A stretch of 11,121 nt of DNA, taken from positions 1 to 11,121 of the forward strand of contig JALVWI010000149.1 of NCBI GenBank assembly GCA_027038335.1. The letters are read 5' to 3'. The position numbers were made by a program, and so were the translations under genes. Shown here piece by piece: positions 7,339 through 11,121 of this stretch. The notes under the pieces were generated by a model. The model ran no database searches, had not been told where the DNA came from, and was given only the letters and a program-made list of their open reading frames with translations. The first letter of the stretch is position 1; every line of letters begins with the position of its first letter. The DNA comes from Campylobacterales bacterium (lineage in GTDB: Bacteria > Campylobacterota > Campylobacteria > Campylobacterales > JALSKU01).

Positions 7339-8561
7339 CATACATCTTTTTCAAACTCTTTTAAGCTTATAAATTTCTCTTTTTTTTCTACCAAGTCTTT
7401 TATCCAGATACTTTTTTGTGCCAACTCATTTTCGCCGATAACAGCACAGTATCTCATACCTTTTTTATCAGCAGCTTTTAAGTGTGCTTTTAAACTCTTC
7501 TTTTGATATGATACTTCAGTTTTACCCATTTTTTTATATAAATTGCCAAGCTTAAAGATAAGTGATATCGCCTCTTCATCCATAGCACCAAAGTAGTATC
7601 CCTCTTTTTCTTTTTCAGGAAGTTTTATAAGTTCTAACAATCTTTCTATACCTATAGCAAATCCGATCCCGGAAGTCGGCTTGCCGTCAAGAAACTCAAC
7701 AAGTCTATCATATCTACCGCCTCCTGCTACTGCGTTTTGAGCACCAAGTTCACCTGAAACAAACTCAAAAGCTGTCTTTGTGTAGTAGTCAAGTCCTCTT
7801 ACTAAGTTACTATCAACTTCATACTTTATGCCTAATTCATCGAGTTTATTTTTAACAAAATTAAAACTTTCATCACACTCTTTACACAAAGATGAGCCAA
7901 GTCTAGGGGCATCTTTTAAAAGAGATTGACAATTTTCATTTTTGCAGTCAAAGACTCTTATGGGATTAGTTTTTATCCTTCTTTTACAATCATCGCAAAG
8001 TCCATCTTCAATATCTTGTAAATGCTTTACTAAAACTTCTCTAAAAGGAGGAAGACATTTTTGACATCCTAAAGAGTTTATCTTTAAAGTATAATTGATA
8101 CCGAAAAAGTCTAGTATATCTTTTAAGAGCAGTATGATATTGACATCTTCATAAGGATTGCTTTCACCAAAACACTCTACACCGAATTGATGAAACTCTC
8201 TAAGTCTTCCCTTTTGAGGTCTTTCATATCTAAACATAGGTCCATAGTAGTAGTATCTCTTTACTCCTAAAATCCTATCAAATTTGTGCTGTATAAAAGC
8301 TCTCACTACTCCTGCGGTACCTTCCGGTCTAAGGCAGACATTATTGCCGCCTTTGTCAACAAACTCATACATCTCTTTTCCGACAATATCACTACTTTCG
8401 CCTACACTTCTTTTAAAAAGCATAGTCTCTTCAAGTATAGGAGTTTCAATATACTCAAAGCCATAATTTTTAGCCAATCTTGCACTATTTTCTAAAAAGT
8501 AGATATATTTTTCATTTTCAGGTGAGAGTATATCTTTCATACCCCTTAAAGCGTTTATCAT
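7338..8561 (-). CDS. hisS: Histidine--tRNA ligase
   Basis: This is a class II aminoacyl-tRNA synthetase that charges tRNA-His. The 407 residues are complete. Class II motif 2 is FRYERPQKGRLREFHQFG (110-127). The histidine-binding loop RGLDYYTKT is at 255-263, and motif 3 GIGFAIGIERL lies at about 297-308. The C-terminal anticodon-binding domain spans about 325-407. The insertion between motif 2 and the histidine loop holds eight cysteines in four pairs (166/169, 189/192, 206/211, 226/229), so it may bind zinc; many bacterial HisRS have this version, whereas E. coli has lost it. The ATG at 8561 forms an ATGA overlap with the tmk stop and has GGAG upstream. Confidence 0.97.
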   Translation of the reverse strand: MINALRGMKDILSPENEKYIYFLENSARLAKNYGFEYIETPILEETMLFKRSVGESSDIVGKEMYEFVDKGGNNVCLRPEGTAGVVRAFIQHKFDRILGVKRYYYYGPMFRYERPQKGRLREFHQFGVECFGESNPYEDVNIILLLKDILDFFGINYTLKINSLGCQKCLPPFREVLVKHLQDIEDGLCDDCKRRIKTNPIRVFDCKNENCQSLLKDAPRLGSSLCKECDESFNFVKNKLDELGIKYEVDSNLVRGLDYYTKTAFEFVSGELGAQNAVAGGGRYDRLVEFLDGKPTSGIGFAIGIERLLELIKLPEKEKEGYYFGAMDEEAISLIFKLGNLYKKMGKTEVSYQKKSLKAHLKAADKKGMRYCAVIGENELAQKSIWIKDLVEKKEKFISLKEFEKDV

Positions 8562-9133
8562 TTTATATTCTCCATTATAATGTTGTGTATCTGCTCTATC
8601 TTTTTAGAAGCATCTATCTCTATATATCTTATGCCCAACTCTTTTAAAATATTTTGCATATTTTTTTGCACACTCAAAAGATACTCTATGCCTCTTTTTT
8701 CTATATTATCATGACTTTTTTTGCCAAGTCTTTTTATGATGGTTTCTTTATCAATTTTAAGGAGTATCACCATATCAGGAAAAGTTGAATTTAAAGCCAA
8801 TTTATTTAACTCTATCATCTCTTTAAACTCTATTTTCAAGCCGTTACTCATAGCATAAGCGATACCTGAGACAAATCCTCTGTCACTTACAACAAGATGG
8901 GCAAGATGAGGTTTTACAACTTCTTCAAAATGTTCAGCCCTATCAGCTAAAAATAAAAAAAGTTCAGCTATAGAGCTTACAACTTTTCCATTAAGCAATA
9001 TCTCTCGTATCTCTTTTCCCAAGTTTGTTCCGCCCGGCTCTTTTGTAAAAATAGCATCTTTAAATTTTTGTTTTAAAAGTTCTATTTGAGTTGATTTGCC
9101 GCTAGTGTCAATGCCTTCGATAATTACATACAT
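8558..9133 (-). CDS. tmk: Thymidylate kinase
   Basis: Tmk phosphorylates dTMP to dTDP with ATP, needed for DNA synthesis. Its 191 residues are slightly short for the family (about 200-215) but no motif is missing. The P-loop is EGIDTSGKST with K13. EPGGT (32-36) contributes to the dTMP site, followed by FLADRAEH (61-68) and SDRGFVSGIAYA (83-94, D84-R85). A LID-like segment RLGKKSHDNIEKRG lies further on. The ATG at 9133 overlaps the end of coaD by 10 bases and has a purine-rich AGAGAAG upstream. The gene's end overlaps hisS by four bases. Confidence 0.96.
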   Translation of the reverse strand: MYVIIEGIDTSGKSTQIELLKQKFKDAIFTKEPGGTNLGKEIREILLNGKVVSSIAELFLFLADRAEHFEEVVKPHLAHLVVSDRGFVSGIAYAMSNGLKIEFKEMIELNKLALNSTFPDMVILLKIDKETIIKRLGKKSHDNIEKRGIEYLLSVQKNMQNILKELGIRYIEIDASKKIEQIHNIIMENIK

Positions 9134-9597
9134 TTTATCTTCTCTCTTACAGTTTCAGGTAGCAAACTTGATGGATCTCCCTTATGCTTTAAAATAGCCC
9201 TTACAACTGATGAACTTATAAAGGCATTTTTAAGCGAAGGCATAAGATATACAGTATCTATCTCTCTATTTAAAAAATTGTTTGCATATCCCATTTGTAG
9301 CTCATACTCAAAGTCACTAACAGCCCTAAGTCCTCTGATGATAGTTTTTATGCCTTTTTCCTCTGCAAAATCCACCAAAAGCGAATCAAATGATTCTACC
9401 TCAATACCACAAATATCTTTTACACTATCTTTTAGAAATTCTACTCTTTGTTCAAGTGTAAACATGGGGTTTTTATCTTTAGAAAGAGCAACTGCTACTA
9501 CAACTTTATCAAAAATCTTTTTAGCTCTTTTTATTATATCAATATGTCCGTTTGTTACCGGATCAAAAGTTCCGGGATATATCGCTACATTACTCAT
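9124..9597 (-). CDS. coaD: Phosphopantetheine adenylyltransferase
   Basis: CoaD joins 4'-phosphopantetheine and ATP to give dephospho-CoA and pyrophosphate, the penultimate step of coenzyme A synthesis. The 157 residues are the standard length for this hexameric nucleotidyltransferase. The (H/T)xGH signature is TNGH (15-18) after YPGTFDPV. RGLRAVSDFEYE (88-99) and ISSSVVR (127-133) are the two other diagnostic motifs, and all are intact. The ATG at 9597 overlaps the ubiX stop by 8 bases, with a purine-rich GGAAGAG just upstream. The gene's end overlaps tmk. Confidence 0.97.
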   Translation of the reverse strand: MSNVAIYPGTFDPVTNGHIDIIKRAKKIFDKVVVAVALSKDKNPMFTLEQRVEFLKDSVKDICGIEVESFDSLLVDFAEEKGIKTIIRGLRAVSDFEYELQMGYANNFLNREIDTVYLMPSLKNAFISSSVVRAILKHKGDPSSLLPETVREKIKCM

Positions 9598-10120
9598 CGC
9601 TCTTCCATCTCTTATATAAATTGTGTTCTATCTTTAACAAATCAAACCATTTACCTATCATAAATCTCTCCATATCTTTTATAGTTTTAGGATCAGTATA
9701 ATATCCTAAAACAGGTGGAGCTATGATAACTCCTAGATTTGATAATTTTAACATATTTTCCAATGCAATAGAAGAGTAGGGCATCTCTCTTGGAGCTAAA
9801 AGTAGAGTTTTTCTCTCTTTTATCATTACACTTGCTGCTCTTGTTATGAGATTGTCTGCTATACCATAGCTTATTTTTGCCAATGTATTCATACTAGTAG
9901 GTATTATTGCCATAGCATCACATCCAAAAGAACCGGAAGCAATACTGGCTGATATATCATTATTTTGATATACGGTTGTATTTTCTTCCTCTTTAAAAAC
10001 AACTTTTGCATTATCAGAAACCACAAGGTAGCTTTTAAAATTCTCAGGTAAATTTTCTATAAACTTTATTCCAAGATTTACACCGCTGCTGCCACTTATA
10101 GCTACTATGATCTTTTTCAC
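9590..10120 (-). CDS. ubiX: Flavin prenyltransferase (UbiX/Pad1 family)
   Basis: UbiX links dimethylallyl phosphate to FMN, making the prenyl-FMN used by UbiD-type decarboxylases. In Campylobacterota, which make menaquinone by the futalosine route, the client is probably a UbiD-like enzyme of quinone synthesis; this is inference, as no ubiD lies in the window. The 176-residue protein has AISGSSG (7-13), DISASIASGSF, IIPTSMNTLAKI, DNLITRAASVMIKER, LAPREMPYSSIALENM and PPVLGYYTDPKT. The C-terminal KWFDLLKIEHNLYKRW includes W172. Two positions differ from the usual pattern: PTSM instead of PCSM, and Lys157 where many members have Arg (GRxLD). The start is GTG at 10120, just before KKIIVAISG, with GGAG 8 bases upstream. 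The first bases of the gene overlap the stop of a possible 27-codon ORF. Confidence 0.95.
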   Translation of the reverse strand: MKKIIVAISGSSGVNLGIKFIENLPENFKSYLVVSDNAKVVFKEEENTTVYQNNDISASIASGSFGCDAMAIIPTSMNTLAKISYGIADNLITRAASVMIKERKTLLLAPREMPYSSIALENMLKLSNLGVIIAPPVLGYYTDPKTIKDMERFMIGKWFDLLKIEHNLYKRWKSDE

Positions 10121-10200
10121 CTGATAATCTCCACCACCAAGCCAAGAGATAAAAAAGCTCTAAACTTTTCATTTTTCATTTTTAATTTTTTATTTTTCAT
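10117..10200 (-). CDS. Possible 27-codon small ORF filling the flgA-ubiX gap
   Basis: The frame runs ATG at 10200 to TGA at 10117-10119 (27 residues). Its ATG shares bases with the flgA TGA (ATGA overlap), and its TGA shares bases with the ubiX GTG (GTGA overlap), the same kind of junction seen between proven genes here. The peptide is Lys-rich at first (MKNKKLKMKNEK) and then amphipathic to hydrophobic (FRAFLSLGLVVEIIR). I recognise no family. The ribosome binding site is weak: GGTGG about 7 bases upstream, or AGGGG further away. Its first third is made of an AT-rich near-repeat, so the frame could be open by chance. It may be a real microprotein, a translational relay from flgA to ubiX, or meaningless spacer. 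Confidence 0.3.
   Translation of the reverse strand: MKNKKLKMKNEKFRAFLSLGLVVEIIR
10129..10132 (-). promoter_or_regulatory. ubiX: Ribosome binding site for the GTG start of ubiX
   Basis: GGAG on the minus strand is 8 bases upstream of the GTG at 10120. It lies inside the small ORF that ends on ubiX, so ribosomes finishing that ORF would terminate next to this site. Confidence 0.6.
10166..10200. repeat. Imperfect AT-rich tandem repeat of about 7 bases
   Basis: On the plus strand the segment consists of successive units close to CATTTTT (10170-10176, 10177-10183), a degenerate copy AATTTTTT, and ATTTTTCAT. On the minus strand these read as repeated ATGAAAA-like units. The copies are not exact. 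The repeat occupies the only real intergenic gap of the leftward operon. Confidence 0.5.
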
Positions 10201-11121
10201 TGAATTACCACCAACCCCTTACCTACAATCTTTGCTCTGTATATTTTACCGTTATCTCCCATAGTCTTTATAATATCTCCCTTATTTCCATCTTGTAAAG
10301 CTTTTGAAAAGAATTCTATCTGTAAATTTCCATCTTTTATAATTGAACGCAAAATATCTTTTTTTCTAACAAGAGTTACTTGTTTTATCATATATTTTGT
10401 CAAAATAGCATCTTTTCTTATATAGTTTTTTGCTATAAATATTCCGCTTCTTAAATTTTCAATAAAATTTAAAGGAATTTTGTCAAAACCGATCTGCACT
10501 TTTTTAAAATCATTTTTAGATAGGATTTTACCGCTTCGGATATTATGTTTTGCTTTAAAAAGCTCTATTTTTGCCAAAATATTATATTTGAAAAATATTC
10601 TTAAGTTTTTACCATTACCATTTTTATATATAACGATAAAATTTCCTATTTTTCTTCTTAAGTCATATTTTTTTATCTCTATCTTATCAAAATTATAGTC
10701 GCCAAAATCATTTGGAAAAGAGTTTATGGGTGAAATTGTAAGTTTTAGTATTTTTATGTTTTTTTTATATCTTCTTTTAAAAATTTTCTCCAAAGCCTTT
10801 TTTATATCTTTTTTTTGATATTTTATGTAGCACTGTTTATCAAGAGTGATTATGCCGCCGGAATTATCTTTTATAGTCATAGAGAGATATTTTTTTATCT
10901 TTGAGATTATATCTATAGAAGGTATTTTATAAGTTGACAATGTAGAAGAGATAGTTAAAATTATTCTATTTTTTTTAGACAAGGGATATACATTTTTTAA
11001 TGTTAATTGATTGTTTTTGATACAATATCTTTGTTTGATGATGATACTTTGTTTACTAAATGACAAAACAGGAATAAATAAAAGAAGTACAAAAATAATG
11101 GAGCGGGAAACGAGGTTCGAA
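10197..11121 (-). CDS. flgA: Flagellar basal body P-ring formation protein FlgA (5' end outside window)
   Basis: FlgA is a periplasmic chaperone that assists assembly of the flagellar P ring around the rod. The C-terminal half carries the SAF-type domain: KAKHNIRSGKILSKNDF, then DAILTKYMIKQ, and the family's closing pattern GNKGDIIKTMGDNGKIYRAKIVGKGLVVIQ-type segment ending at the stop at 10197-10199. A TTG at 11066 would be an apparent start, but the frame stays open to the right edge. The extra codons read RSIIFVLLLFIPVLSFS, a clear signal peptide core, so the true start is beyond the window and at least 307 residues are encoded. The protein is longer than the roughly 220-residue C. jejuni FlgA. 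The region before the SAF domain (about the first 170 visible residues) is Lys-rich and poorly conserved. It is the first visible gene of the leftward run, so the operon promoter is not in view. Confidence 0.88.
   Translation of the reverse strand, partial: SNLVSRSIIFVLLLFIPVLSFSKQSIIIKQRYCIKNNQLTLKNVYPLSKKNRIILTISSTLSTYKIPSIDIISKIKKYLSMTIKDNSGGIITLDKQCYIKYQKKDIKKALEKIFKRRYKKNIKILKLTISPINSFPNDFGDYNFDKIEIKKYDLRRKIGNFIVIYKNGNGKNLRIFFKYNILAKIELFKAKHNIRSGKILSKNDFKKVQIGFDKIPLNFIENLRSGIFIAKNYIRKDAILTKYMIKQVTLVRKKDILRSIIKDGNLQIEFFSKALQDGNKGDIIKTMGDNGKIYRAKIVGKGLVVIQ

Larger units (their letters stand above)
3154..11121 (-). other. Probable single transcription unit flgA-ubiX-coaD-tmk-hisS-speA-cysE-aspB-DUF523
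   Basis: All nine genes run leftward. Junctions are: flgA/ubiX 76 bases (holding the small ORF), ubiX/coaD overlap 8, coaD/tmk overlap 10, tmk/hisS overlap 4, hisS/speA gap 10, speA/cysE overlap 4, cysE/aspB gap 10, aspB/DUF523 overlap 11. There is no room for internal intergenic promoters except before ubiX. From memory, C. jejuni keeps the same order from flgA to aspB (Cj0769c to Cj0762c), so the block is ancient within the phylum. Co-transcription is inferred from spacing. Confidence 0.75.

Noticed and set aside
9278..9619. 113-residue plus-strand ORF opposite coaD
   Set aside because: It lies antisense to a gene with all its catalytic motifs, and its hydrophobic look is what reverse-complemented coding sequence often gives.
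1..11121. tRNA, rRNA, CRISPR, insertion sequence, prophage or attachment site
   Set aside because: Nearly every base is in a recognisable gene on one of two strands. I saw no repeat-spacer pattern, transposase or terminal inverted repeats.

Overview
The window is AT-rich, tightly packed bacterial DNA, most likely from the phylum Campylobacterota (the former Epsilonproteobacteria). Two things point there. First, the leftward run flgA-ubiX-coaD-tmk-hisS-speA-cysE-aspB matches, from memory, the order of Cj0769c to Cj0762c in Campylobacter jejuni. Second, the sensor kinase carries the 'AHQW(R/K)QPL' type of phosphoacceptor box that is very common in Sulfurimonas, Arcobacter and relatives. I cannot fix the genus. 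The tandem-sensor kinase and the long FlgA favour a free-living Sulfurimonas- or Arcobacter-like organism over a host-adapted Campylobacter.

Region 1 (1-3144, + strand) is a two-component signalling pair. The first gene is cut by the left edge. It encodes a receiver domain fused to a GGDEF diguanylate cyclase domain, with an intact RxxD inhibitory site and a GSDEF variant of the signature. It overlaps by 13 bases the gene for a 794-residue membrane histidine kinase. That kinase has two tandem periplasmic solute-binding-type domains, one transmembrane helix, a coiled coil, a His box and an ATPase domain. The simplest reading is a module that senses an extracytoplasmic small molecule and converts it into c-di-GMP.

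Region 2 (3154 to the right edge, - strand) is one probable long transcription unit read right to left. It contains flgA (P-ring chaperone, cut by the right edge), a possible 27-codon ORF, ubiX (prenyl-FMN synthase), coaD (coenzyme A), tmk (dTDP), hisS (His-tRNA charging), speA (arginine to agmatine), cysE (O-acetylserine), aspB (aspartate transaminase) and a DUF523/TudS-like protein. All junctions are overlaps of 4 to 11 bases or gaps of 10 bases, except flgA-ubiX (76 bases). That gap is filled exactly by the small ORF, whose start overlaps the flgA stop and whose stop overlaps the ubiX start. Four genes use non-ATG starts: ubiX, speA and cysE use GTG, and the DUF523 gene uses TTG.

The two regions converge with only 9 bases between stop codons and no recognisable intrinsic terminator. 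No tRNA, rRNA, CRISPR array, insertion sequence or attachment site was seen, and no gene-free stretch exceeds 76 bases. Most of the window is housekeeping. The items most worth following up are the sensor kinase/cyclase pair, the doubly coupled small ORF before ubiX, and the DUF523 gene that shares a transcription unit with cysE.
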